Source: Candidatus Poribacteria bacterium (GTDB lineage Bacteria > Poribacteria > WGA-4E > WGA-3G). Taken from it: DNA of 64,000 nucleotides. Positions 1 to 8,746 of the stretch are shown one piece after another. How positions within the stretch are numbered: the first letter of the stretch is position 1; the number at the start of each line of letters is the position of its first letter. Under the pieces are notes generated by a model. It was not told the DNA's origin and searched no databases. It saw only the letters and a list, made by a program, of their open reading frames with translations. The stretch spans positions 47,815 to 111,814 of the forward strand of contig JAJDUH010000005.1 in NCBI GenBank assembly GCA_022826805.1. The letters are read 5' to 3'. The position numbers were made by a program, and so were the translations under genes.

Positions 1-612
1 CGGTATTGTTCCTTTGAGAGTCGTGGTACACCGCTGGCGCGGTTTGGTGACGATGCCCCGCTGCTAACGCGTGTTCCCACGGATCGTGGTGCGGTGTATT
101 TCTGTAGCACGCTGCCGACAGCGGAGTTTTCCTCTCTCGAACGTGAAGGCGTGGTTTTTTATGTGATGTTGCAGCGGGCATTGGAGCAAGGCTCTCGCGC
201 CTTGGATGTGGCATCGCAACGCGACGCAGGACCTGACGCGCTGGCAGACGGCAATCAGTGGGAATTAGTGGCTTCTATGGACGATTCGCAGCTCCTTTCA
301 CAGCGTGGATTACACGCTGGTGTCTACCGAGACGAAGCGTATTGGACGGCTGTGAACCGCAGCCAAATTGAAGACAGTGCTACGGCGGTGCCTGTTGCGA
401 CAGTGGATGCGCTGTTCGATGGTGTATCGTATCAGCGGATTGATGTTGATGTGGGCGATACATCCCCTTTAGCGAGTGAACTGTGGCGCGTCTTCCTCAT
501 TGCAATGGTGGTGGCACTTCTCGCAGAAGCGGTGCTGAGTTTACCGAGTCGGCGGGTTAAGGCTACGCCTTTGATCGACCTCACGGTTGCAAGTGGAAGT
601 GAGAGAATATAA
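1..612 (+). CDS. BatA-like membrane protein, 3' part
   Basis: The reading frame is open from the first base of the window, so only the C-terminal part (about 203 residues) is present. It ends in a hydrophobic segment (LWRVFLIAMVVALLAEAVLS) followed by a short basic tail with SRR. This resembles the C-terminal membrane anchor of BatA/aerotolerance-type proteins that lie next to VWA proteins in MoxR-type clusters. Its TAA stop overlaps the ATG of the next gene (TAATG), so the two are probably translationally coupled. A GTG at position 94 could be read as a start, but the upstream frame looks coding (for example FGDDAPLLTRVPTDRG), so I treat the gene as truncated by the window edge. The family assignment is inferred mainly from context. 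Confidence 0.6.
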   Translation, partial: RYCSFESRGTPLARFGDDAPLLTRVPTDRGAVYFCSTLPTAEFSSLEREGVVFYVMLQRALEQGSRALDVASQRDAGPDALADGNQWELVASMDDSQLLSQRGLHAGVYRDEAYWTAVNRSQIEDSATAVPVATVDALFDGVSYQRIDVDVGDTSPLASELWRVFLIAMVVALLAEAVLSLPSRRVKATPLIDLTVASGSERI

Positions 613-2849
613 TGGGAGAACAACAAGGGAGTCTTGAATTTTTCTCAAGCGGATTCATCTTAGGTTTTGGACTAATAGTTGTTATTGTGGCGGGCATATT
701 GTGCTGGCTGGCGTGGCAGCGGAGCGGTTATAGCATGAAGACTGGCGTGCTTGAATTGCTCCGTTTTGTGTTGATCTGTTTGGTGGTTGTGACCCTGAAT
801 CAACCTGAGTGGCTGCAGACGCGATTGCCGGATCAGCGTTCCACACTCGCCGTGCTTTGGGACACATCTAACAGCATGAAGACACGGGATGTGGTTGACA
901 CGCAAGACATCTCTACCGAACCCAAGAGCCGCGCTGAGACGATTCAGCCCTTGATGTCTGAGAATGTTTGGAAACCTTCGGATGTCAGTGATCTCAATGT
1001 GGTGTTTGAACCTTTCTCTTCGCAATTAAATCCAGCGGAGGAAGCAACAGATTTGAACGCTGGACTGTCGCATGTTTTAGACAGGCACGCCAACCTTCGC
1101 GGTGTCGTGTTATTGTCGGACGGTGATTGGAATGTTGGGAACTCACCCGTTGAGGCGGCTACGAAGTTTCGAATGAAAGGGGTTCCAGTTTTCACAGTCG
1201 GCGTCGGCAGTGAGGTGCCGTTACCTGACCTTGAGGTGGTTAGCGTAGATGTGCCGATTTATGCGGTTATGAACAAGCAACTTCGCATTCCATTCGTTGT
1301 TCGTAACACTTTAGGACAGGACCGGGACGTGAGTGTTACGTTGAGTGTTAATGAGAAACCGACACATAGTAAGGTTGTCCGTGTTCCTGCTATGAATCAA
1401 ATCCAGGACAACATGGTCTGGACGCCGCCAGCAATTGGTGATTGGACGCTAACGGTGCGTATTCCGCGGGATACGGAGGAGTTGGTCGCTGAAAACAATG
1501 AAATTTCCGTACCGATATCAGTACATCTGGAACAGTTGAAAGTGCTTGTTATCGAATCCTATCCGCGATGGGAGTACCGGTATCTGCGCAATGCGTTGGA
1601 ACGGGATCCGGGTGTTGAACTAACGTGCCTCCTCTTCCATCCCGAATTGCCCGATGTCGGCGGCGGACGTGGTTATATTAATAGTTTTCCGACCACGAAC
1701 GCATTGAGCCGTTACGATGTGGTGTTTCTGGGTGATGTCGGTATCGGACAAGAGCAGAATTATCCTGAAAGAGATGGTCTATCTTCATTGACGTACCAAC
1801 AAGCACAAGACTTACGGCAGCTTGTCAGTGCACAGGCTGCCGGTCTTGTATTTATACCCGGGCGGACTGGGAGGCATGATTCGTTGATGTCAAGTCCACT
1901 GGCTGATCTGTATCCGGTTGTTTTGGACGCTACGATCCCTTATGGTGTCGGTTCAAGCAAACGCGGATATTTCTCACTGACACAGTTGGGACGAGGGAGT
2001 TTGTTGACGCGTATCGGGGAGACCGACGAAGGGAACAGCGAGGTATGGCGCACATTACCGGGCTTTTACTGGTACGCCGCGGTCAAACGCGCCAAGGTTG
2101 GTACAGAGACTTTGGCAGTGCATGATCGAGCGACAACGCCTTCTGGACGGGTGCCGCTCATCGTAACGAAGACGTACGGTGCCGGTAAAGTGTTGTTTAT
2201 GGGAACGGATACTGCGTGGCGTTGGCGACAGGGGGTTGAGGACAAATATCATTACCGTTTTTGGAGCCAGGTGGCGCGATGGATGGCGTATCGACGACAG
2301 ATGGCGCAAGCGGAATCGATGCGATTGTTTTATTCGCCAGATAGACCACACGTTGATGATGTGTTGGCACTAAATGCCAATGTGAGTGATCCATTGGGCA
2401 GTCCATTAAAAGAAGGTTCGGTTGTTGTACAGGCGATTTCGCCATCAGGCAAAACGCAGGCAATTCGACTGCGACCGGGCGAAGGGGATGCAGTGGGCTT
2501 GTTTACTGGCGCATTTGTACCGAAAGAAGCTGGCAACTACCGGCTTGTTGCCAGTAGTACTGAAACAGGTGCTTCGGTGGAAACCGATCTGACAGTTCAG
2601 GGCTTGAATCGGGAGCAGCAAGGACGTTTGGCACGTTTCGATGTCTTAGAAGAGATTGCCAAGATTACCGACGGCAAATTGGTATCGGTTTCTGAGGTCT
2701 CAAGTCTGCTTGATTATCTCGCAGCTTTACCGGAACCCGAACCGACGGTGCATCGGACGCGGATTTGGGCACATCCGCTTTGGGCAGGCCTTCTTATTCT
2801 GCTGCTTGGATTGTTCTGGGTTGCAAGAAAAGTGACAGGGGCGATATAG
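612..2849 (+). CDS. Membrane VWA / glutamine-amidotransferase-like protein
   Basis: 745 residues. Two transmembrane helices lie near residues 14-34 and 45-63. A von Willebrand A-like region follows, with the metal-site motif DTSNSM (84-89) and a second conserved strand GVVLLSDGDWN near 164. A GATase1-like segment (KVLVIESYPRWEYRYLRNAL onward, about 310-530) comes next, then an Ig-like region, and a C-terminal helix (about 717-735) ends in basic residues. This order is typical of large VWA proteins in BatA/MoxR-type clusters, thought to act in envelope protein assembly or stress. The GATase-like part shows no obvious catalytic Cys-His-Glu triad, so it is probably non-enzymatic. The start overlaps the previous stop. 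The next gene in the block is the DUF4175-like protein. Confidence 0.75.
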   Translation: MGEQQGSLEFFSSGFILGFGLIVVIVAGILCWLAWQRSGYSMKTGVLELLRFVLICLVVVTLNQPEWLQTRLPDQRSTLAVLWDTSNSMKTRDVVDTQDISTEPKSRAETIQPLMSENVWKPSDVSDLNVVFEPFSSQLNPAEEATDLNAGLSHVLDRHANLRGVVLLSDGDWNVGNSPVEAATKFRMKGVPVFTVGVGSEVPLPDLEVVSVDVPIYAVMNKQLRIPFVVRNTLGQDRDVSVTLSVNEKPTHSKVVRVPAMNQIQDNMVWTPPAIGDWTLTVRIPRDTEELVAENNEISVPISVHLEQLKVLVIESYPRWEYRYLRNALERDPGVELTCLLFHPELPDVGGGRGYINSFPTTNALSRYDVVFLGDVGIGQEQNYPERDGLSSLTYQQAQDLRQLVSAQAAGLVFIPGRTGRHDSLMSSPLADLYPVVLDATIPYGVGSSKRGYFSLTQLGRGSLLTRIGETDEGNSEVWRTLPGFYWYAAVKRAKVGTETLAVHDRATTPSGRVPLIVTKTYGAGKVLFMGTDTAWRWRQGVEDKYHYRFWSQVARWMAYRRQMAQAESMRLFYSPDRPHVDDVLALNANVSDPLGSPLKEGSVVVQAISPSGKTQAIRLRPGEGDAVGLFTGAFVPKEAGNYRLVASSTETGASVETDLTVQGLNREQQGRLARFDVLEEIAKITDGKLVSVSEVSSLLDYLAALPEPEPTVHRTRIWAHPLWAGLLILLLGLFWVARKVTGAI

Positions 2850-2878
2850 TTTTCAGTTATCAGTAGTCAGCTCATAAC

Positions 2879-3110
2879 GTAGGTTGGGTTGAGCAGTAAA
2901 GAACCAAGAACCCTCTTCTTTGTCCAAAAAGCCTGTGTTTCGGTCCGCTACTAATAAAAATAAATAGAACGAAACCCAACAACCCAACATCATAGGTGTA
3001 ATAATGCGTTGGGTTTTACTCATCCTTTTGTGATTTCAAGTTTCTCAACGAACTTCAGGAGTTATGTGCTTTGTAAAATGTTAGCAGCTTCACGTTCAAC
3101 CCAACCTACG
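2879..3110. repeat. Nested inverted-repeat element (GTAGGTTGGGTTGA family), copy 1
   Basis: Fills most of the 315-bp gap between two coding regions. The outer arms are CGTAGGTTGGGTTGA (2879-2893) and its complement TCAACCCAACCTACG (3096-3110). Inner arms are AAACCCAAC (2972-2980) and GTTGGGTTT (3008-3016). The same four-arm layout and nearly the same length recur at 38671-38906, and a half element is present at 32801-32868. The interior is not conserved. A non-autonomous mobile or palindromic element is the simplest reading. The bases just before it (from 2850) carry a CAGTTATCAGTAGTCAG simple-sequence tract. Confidence 0.7.
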
Positions 3111-3164
3111 GGTTTAATTTTAACCGGTTGGTGAAAATTGATAACCGAAAATAGAGGATTTTTG

Positions 3165-6100
3165 ATGGATCAGATACAAGCGAAGGTGCAATCGGAAAAA
3201 GGTGGAGTTAACCTGCCTCCGCGGATGAAAGCAGCACTCGAACAGTACCAAAAACGGGTATGGACGATCAAGCTTGCTGAAGGTGCTCTGGCGGGAATTT
3301 TTGGTCTCCTTATTTCATATATCATCGTGTTTTGCTTGGATCGAGTGTTCGATACGCCTACACTTTTGCGAGTACTTATTTTGGTAGTGGGCATGGTGGG
3401 ACTGGTGTTTTTCTTGCCCTTGAAGTACTACAATTGGGTTTGGAGACACCGGCAATTAGAGGGTATTGCTCGATTGTTGCAGCACAAATTTCCGCGTTTT
3501 GGGGATCATGTGCTCGGCATCGTGGAATTGGCGCGTGATAGAGCGGATCGGTTATCAAGTCCAACGCTGGTTGAAGCAGCCATGCGTCAGGTTGATGCTG
3601 AGGTCGCAGGGCATAATTTAGCGGACGCGGTTCCCAATCCGCGTCATCGTCGCTGGGCGTGGGCAGCAGCCCTACCGTTGGTGCTGGTAGTGATCGGATC
3701 CGTTGTGATACCGGCACCGAGTCGGAATGCCCTCGCTCGTTGGCTAACTCCTTGGCGTGACGTCGGGCGCTACACCTTTGCGCAATTAGAAGGGGACTCG
3801 CAGCTGCGCGTAGTGCCGTATGCTGAACCTTTTGATGTCGAAACACGTCTAAAAGAGGATTCTCCGTGGAAACCTGAATCGGGAGCAGCACAGTACGCCG
3901 ATCAGGTACCCGTAGTGGTCAAGCGGGAAGGTACAACCTATCGATTCCAATTACCGCCACAGACAGAGAATGGAAGCGTTACACTTCGGGTAGGAGATGC
4001 CAGACGTTTTATTCCGGTTGAACCGAAGTTGCGTCCCGCGCTGACTGAGTTGATTGCCAAGGTCGAGTTGCCTGTCTATTTGCAACGCAGTGAGCCACAA
4101 GTGGAAGATGTACGCGGCGGAACGCTTCGTTTGCTGAAGGGTAGCACTGCAGTTTTGGAGGCTGCTGCGACACGAGAACTTGCAGAAGCGACTTTGAACG
4201 GTCGTCCGCAACACGTTGCTGGTGTCCGTATGATTACCGCTCCCATCAGTGTAGAAGAACAGACTGAACTCCAACTGGCGTGGCGTGATCGCTTTGGTCT
4301 CGTTGCGCGTGAACCGCAGGTGCTGCGATTAGAGGTACAGGAAGATGAACCGCCGACGGTTAGTTTCAATAAAATAAGAAATAATCAGATCATCCTCTCC
4401 AGTGAGGTGCTCACCTTTGAGATTCAGGCGGGGGACGACTTTGGTGTGAAGCGGGTTGGTTTAGAGTGGGAAGGTATCGCCAATCCGATCCACAATCCCG
4501 AACCTACGAGTGGCGAGAAGATAGTATCATCTGGCGCACCTACTGCAGAGATCATGACGGTTGCTGCGACATTCTCTGCCGAGCGTGAAAGTGTACGTCC
4601 ACAGAGCCTACGCTTGCGCGCCTTTGTTGAGGATTATCTGCCGGGTCGTGAACGCGTCCATTCACCCGACCTCGTGCTACATGTACTGACTTCGGCAGAA
4701 CATTTCAGGTGGTTGGTGGGACAGATGGAACTCTGGATGGGTGTGGCACAGGAGGTCCACGACAAGGAAATGCAGTTACACCAAACGAATCGTGAACTGC
4801 GAGACCTACCGTCCGAAGCCCTTGACGATCCGGCACAGCGCAGAAAAATACAGAATCAGGCGGCTGCGGAGCGCACCAACGCGGTGAGGCTTGATGGTTT
4901 AATTCAACTTGGAGAGGAATTAGTGCAGGAAGCGACAAAGAACAAGGAATTCAATCCTAATCGACTTGAATCGTGGGCGGAGGTTCTCAAGAAATTAGAA
5001 GAGATCGCTGGACAGCGAATGCCTTCTGTCGCTGAGTTGCTTGCCCAAGCCGCTGATGCACCCGGACAACGTAGTGGTCAGCAGGAGATGGGTGCCAGCA
5101 GTCAGCAAGAAGGCTCTTCTCCAGCGACCAGTGATCAACAGTCGGCAGCCGATGGCCGTTTGGAACAGGTGGAGAGGTACGGACCTGAGAGCAAGAAGCC
5201 GCCGGAGGGGGTAGATGAGATTCTGGAAGATCCAAATACACCGGGCGCGGGTGTCAACGTGGATCGAAACAAACAGCCAGATGGTAAACCCAGTTATGCC
5301 CCAGCCAATCCAACTCCGCTTGTCGCTGATGTTGAATCCGGTTTTAATGAGAGTGAGAAGGCACAGCAGGGGGCGCAAGGCGTTGGCGGTCTGGGAATCC
5401 CAACGACTACGCTCAGGGGGAGTGGCAGAAACGATTACGAGGAAGAGACATCTGCATCTCAGACGTCTGAGCTTGTTATACAAGCGGTCAAAGAACAGCA
5501 GGCATTACTGGATGCCTTTGCCGACTTGACAAGTGAAATGAACAAATTACTCACTGGTTTTGAAAATAGTACGTTCGTGAAACGTTTGAAAGCGGCATCG
5601 CGGCGACAGATTGGCATTGCGACAAAGCTGAATAGTCTGGACGGCTTCGGTCTTGAGGGTAGGGCTGTAGAAAATCCGTCCGATCTGAACCGTTTGGCAG
5701 AACAGGAGGTTACTGAGTCTGAGATCACGACTACACTTCTGCAGGACATGACTGCTTATGCGGATCGACAACCGTATCCGGGTTTATCACGTGTTCTGTC
5801 GGAGATGCAAGACGCTGCCGTTCCGAATCAAATGCAAGACATCGCCGAAGCGATTACTTCCAATTTTGTCGGTGAATCAACCATTGATGCGGAATTCTGG
5901 GCGGATACATTGGATCGATGGGCAGAGGAGTTAGTGGATCCGCTGGCTGACGGATCAATCCCTCCGGAAGAGATGGTAATGGGGACACTGCCGAACCTAC
6001 CACCAGAAATCGTCGTGGAAGTGGTGCGCATCATCAATCGCGAGATCCAATTGCGGGAAGAGACCCGGGAACTTGAGCAGGCAAAAGAAGCACTCACTGC

Positions 6101-6560
6101 TGAGGGATACAGTGAGCGGAGTATGGCGTTGTACGATACCCAAGTCACACTTACTGAGGATACCCGCGAGGTGAAGTCCCAAATTAGCTTCTTGCCTGAC
6201 GCTCAGACCTCCTTTATCCAGCGGCAACTCAGAAAGGTAAGTCGAGCTGCAGCGGTTATGGAGGAAGTAGAAGAGATCCTTGCCGAACCCGATACCGGTC
6301 CTAAAGCGATTGCAGCGATAACGGAAGTGATCGAAATTTTGCTTAAAGCAGAGCGTGTTCCGAATGCACCAACGGTAGCGAACGCGTCGTCAGCCACCGC
6401 TTCTGCTTTGATGCGTATTGGTGTTGGAGACGACAGTGATAGTGCCTTTATCGAAAATCGCTCACCTCAGCAGGCGACTGGCAAAGCGGGGCGCCTGTTA
6501 CCCGAGGAGTTTCGCCAAGGATTGGACGCTTACTTCGATGCTTTAGAAGGCAAGCAATAG
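3165..6560 (+). CDS. DUF4175-like large membrane-anchored protein
   Basis: 1131 residues from the ATG at 3165, chosen because AGAGG sits 7 bases upstream. A TTG 27 bases earlier is the alternative. Hydrophobic helices lie near 38-58, 67-86 and 162-180. A long soluble part follows with Ig-like strands, then a Gln/Ser/Gly-rich linker near 640-760, then a helical, acidic C-terminal half rich in Glu, Ala and Leu that is probably coiled coil. Length and layout fit the DUF4175 family found beside VWA/BatA genes in several phyla; the molecular function is unknown. It follows the VWA gene, separated by the nested repeat, and most likely belongs to the same envelope-associated cluster. Confidence 0.7.
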   Translation: MDQIQAKVQSEKGGVNLPPRMKAALEQYQKRVWTIKLAEGALAGIFGLLISYIIVFCLDRVFDTPTLLRVLILVVGMVGLVFFLPLKYYNWVWRHRQLEGIARLLQHKFPRFGDHVLGIVELARDRADRLSSPTLVEAAMRQVDAEVAGHNLADAVPNPRHRRWAWAAALPLVLVVIGSVVIPAPSRNALARWLTPWRDVGRYTFAQLEGDSQLRVVPYAEPFDVETRLKEDSPWKPESGAAQYADQVPVVVKREGTTYRFQLPPQTENGSVTLRVGDARRFIPVEPKLRPALTELIAKVELPVYLQRSEPQVEDVRGGTLRLLKGSTAVLEAAATRELAEATLNGRPQHVAGVRMITAPISVEEQTELQLAWRDRFGLVAREPQVLRLEVQEDEPPTVSFNKIRNNQIILSSEVLTFEIQAGDDFGVKRVGLEWEGIANPIHNPEPTSGEKIVSSGAPTAEIMTVAATFSAERESVRPQSLRLRAFVEDYLPGRERVHSPDLVLHVLTSAEHFRWLVGQMELWMGVAQEVHDKEMQLHQTNRELRDLPSEALDDPAQRRKIQNQAAAERTNAVRLDGLIQLGEELVQEATKNKEFNPNRLESWAEVLKKLEEIAGQRMPSVAELLAQAADAPGQRSGQQEMGASSQQEGSSPATSDQQSAADGRLEQVERYGPESKKPPEGVDEILEDPNTPGAGVNVDRNKQPDGKPSYAPANPTPLVADVESGFNESEKAQQGAQGVGGLGIPTTTLRGSGRNDYEEETSASQTSELVIQAVKEQQALLDAFADLTSEMNKLLTGFENSTFVKRLKAASRRQIGIATKLNSLDGFGLEGRAVENPSDLNRLAEQEVTESEITTTLLQDMTAYADRQPYPGLSRVLSEMQDAAVPNQMQDIAEAITSNFVGESTIDAEFWADTLDRWAEELVDPLADGSIPPEEMVMGTLPNLPPEIVVEVVRIINREIQLREETRELEQAKEALTAEGYSERSMALYDTQVTLTEDTREVKSQISFLPDAQTSFIQRQLRKVSRAAAVMEEVEEILAEPDTGPKAIAAITEVIEILLKAERVPNAPTVANASSATASALMRIGVGDDSDSAFIENRSPQQATGKAGRLLPEEFRQGLDAYFDALEGKQ

Positions 6561-6596
6561 ATGGATAACGTTCCGTAAAACAGAAAGGAGAAATTG

Positions 6597-7544
6597 ATGA
6601 CAGATAACCGAAAAGACCCTATTCCATTCGAGGTATTCGCCAGTTTCAAGCGGATTGAGACGGGCAACCCAATTATTTCTCTGCCGCCACCGCTCTGGGC
6701 AGCAGCGACCCATGCTATTATCGTTGATGGGACGGTACACTACATCTGGTGTAAACGTGATCTTGGCGTTCGCTGGTTGATAATGCACGCCACGGCACCT
6801 ATGAGTGACCTCACCGATATCACACAGGATACGCGTAACCCTGTTCTTGAGCCGGCAGCGGCGGGTTTTGATGATACAGCTGTTGAGTACCCGTTTCCGT
6901 TCTTAAATCCTGCTGACGGCAAGTATTATATGTACTATCGGGGCAAAGGAAAAACGACACCTGAACAGACGGGTTTGCTTGTGAGTGATGGAGACCTTGG
7001 CGAATGGCGGCGCGTTCAACTCACGCCTGTGATTCCTGCCGATACCGAACACGAAAGACATGGTGCAAGTCACCCTTCGGTTGCAGTAGTGGGTGACACG
7101 ATTCACATTGTTTATACCGCGAAGGCGACAGCGTCGTTTGGAGAGGGGTTAACGATGTGCCATGCGACCGCAGCGACAAGCGATCCGGCGTCGGTTACAA
7201 AGAATCCCGCCAATCCTGTCTTCACGGGTAGCGGAGAGGCATGGGACAGTCAATCCGTTCGTGAAACCGAATTGTTCAAGGATTCAGAATATTTCCATAT
7301 TCTCTATGGTGGATTCGACGGTGAAGTCTGGCGTATCGGACATGTGCGGACTCGTGATTTCCAAACCTTCGAGCCGAACCCTTACAACCCTATATTTACG
7401 CCGTCGGACGACCCTGATGCCTTTGATTGCGATGGTGTGCTGACGGGTCAGGTCCTTGAGATTGGTGATACCTACGTCATGCTCTACGCCGGCAAGAAAG
7501 GTCAGGAGTGGCAGACGGGTTTGGCTACAATTCAAGAGGATTAG
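6597..7544 (+). CDS. Five-bladed beta-propeller glycosidase-like protein (GH43/GH130 fold)
   Basis: 315 residues from the ATG at 6597, with AAAGGAG 5-6 bases upstream; a TTG one codon earlier is less likely. Repeated propeller-like strands are visible (NPVLEPAAAGFDDTAVEYPF, GKYYMYYRGKG, HERHGASHPSVAVVGDTIHI, NPVFTGSGEAWDSQSVRETE, YFHILYGGF, VMLYAGKKG). These match the pattern of the GH43/GH62/GH32/GH68/GH130 superfamily, where Asp and Glu residues at blade starts are catalytic. No signal peptide is visible, so it may be cytoplasmic. The substrate cannot be told from sequence. It lies 36 bases after the DUF4175 gene, possibly in the same transcript. Confidence 0.7.
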   Translation: MTDNRKDPIPFEVFASFKRIETGNPIISLPPPLWAAATHAIIVDGTVHYIWCKRDLGVRWLIMHATAPMSDLTDITQDTRNPVLEPAAAGFDDTAVEYPFPFLNPADGKYYMYYRGKGKTTPEQTGLLVSDGDLGEWRRVQLTPVIPADTEHERHGASHPSVAVVGDTIHIVYTAKATASFGEGLTMCHATAATSDPASVTKNPANPVFTGSGEAWDSQSVRETELFKDSEYFHILYGGFDGEVWRIGHVRTRDFQTFEPNPYNPIFTPSDDPDAFDCDGVLTGQVLEIGDTYVMLYAGKKGQEWQTGLATIQED

Positions 7545-7626
7545 ATGCGTTGTTTATTTGTTGGTGATGGCTTAACAAAATATTTTTTTTTCACGAAATG
7601 TAACGTTTGGCGAAAAAATGTGTCTT

Positions 7627-7668
7627 TATATAGTGACACGGCATCATTATATAGTGACACGGCATCAT
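7627..7668. repeat. 21-bp perfect tandem duplication (TATATAGTGACACGGCATCAT)2
   Basis: Two exact head-to-tail copies of a 21-base unit starting TATATAGTGACACGG, in the AT-rich gap before the lipoprotein gene. The core TATATARTGAC also appears at 30955-30965 and 36473-36483, inside the candidate promoters of the two sigma-factor genes, read on the + strand. Confidence 0.75.
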
Positions 7669-7728
7669 TGAATTGTGTGAACTGTTTTGTAGGCAATCCG
7701 ACGTGAGGGACGTTTGGGGAACTCATAC

Positions 7729-8538
7729 GTGACTAATTTTTGTCCTTATATTTTCTGTTTATTTGTTATTGTTTCATGTATAGGATGCGATGAAATTTCC
7801 GAGGATGAGGTTTACTTCCCTGGAGCAGGGATTGAAAACGTCTGTATTTCCGAAGATAGACCGGCTGAAGTTCTCATTATTGTCAGTGGACTCGGTGGAA
7901 CGGGATGTGGATACACACCTTTCAAAAATGTATATGCTGATCGGGTAGGAAATACGATCTCCCTCAAACCAACGGTAATCAAGAGCAATAATGGTGGTCT
8001 GGGCTATACAACATGCTCAGGTATCATCGAGTATTACGGAGAAGCCACCATCACGGGTCTCGACGTCGGTGAATATGAACTTACGTCTAACGATCGCGAA
8101 CGCTTGCGGCTGCGGATCGAAAAGAAAACAGCCTCTGTCCTCCTAAGACTCTACGTAACAAACATTACGGTTGAGATGAAAACGTCCGAGGGGAGTAAAC
8201 GCTTTGATGCTTTCCCAGTACCTGGGATTGCTGTGCCAGATCCTTTGATAGAGACAGATGAACCTGTTCAGGTTACAATTGGTGTGAAAGGATACTTTCT
8301 CTTCGGTTCTCACATTGAAGATCCGTCGGAAATAACGTCCATAAAACGAGAAGCCGAAGATATTACAGTGGATATATCCGGTGAAGTCCCAATTACCAAC
8401 TGTATGCAAGATATAAATCTTATCGGAGGACCACAGTACGACACTGAAATCGATCTCGGTATATTTGCAGCGGGTGATTATCGCGTGAACGTTGATCGAA
8501 ATGAAGTTCGGTTTTCTATACGTCCCGATGTTCGTTGA
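7729..8538 (+). CDS. Putative lipoprotein, paralogue A
   Basis: 269 residues from GTG at 7729, chosen because GGGGAA lies 6 bases upstream and the frame then opens with a lipoprotein signal peptide (VTNFCPYIFCLFVIVSCIGC). A TTG at 7714 is also in frame. Either IVSC or CIGC could be the lipobox. The mature part is beta-rich, with EYYGEATITGLDVGEYEL near the middle and YDTEIDLGIFAAGDYRV near the end. The lipoprotein at 12448 carries the matching segments EVYGEVTVKNLEVGEYKI and YNTEVYLGVFSAGSHSV, so the two are paralogues. No known family was recognised. The two copies flank a block of secreted genes. Confidence 0.7.
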   Translation: MTNFCPYIFCLFVIVSCIGCDEISEDEVYFPGAGIENVCISEDRPAEVLIIVSGLGGTGCGYTPFKNVYADRVGNTISLKPTVIKSNNGGLGYTTCSGIIEYYGEATITGLDVGEYELTSNDRERLRLRIEKKTASVLLRLYVTNITVEMKTSEGSKRFDAFPVPGIAVPDPLIETDEPVQVTIGVKGYFLFGSHIEDPSEITSIKREAEDITVDISGEVPITNCMQDINLIGGPQYDTEIDLGIFAAGDYRVNVDRNEVRFSIRPDVR

Positions 8539-8746
8539 AAAAAGATCAAGAAGCCAGAACAGACGCACAGCCAACAAAAAGAAGCGCTTTTTAGGAAGTT
8601 AACCCCCTCAATTCCCCGATCAGGGGACGTTCCGAGAAAATACGGCTGTCCTAAGTCTTTATCAAACTCACGTTTACTGTTGTTTCAATTTAGATGGGTC
8701 TTAGAAAAGATAATAGCCCCGACCTTTACCACGCTCAGGAGGATAT

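Noticed and set aside
7627..7668. Tandem TATATAGTGACACGG units as promoters for the lipoprotein gene
   Set aside because: In the orientation of the sigma-gene promoters they would point away from the lipoprotein, and no matching GCACC element lies at 16-17 bases.
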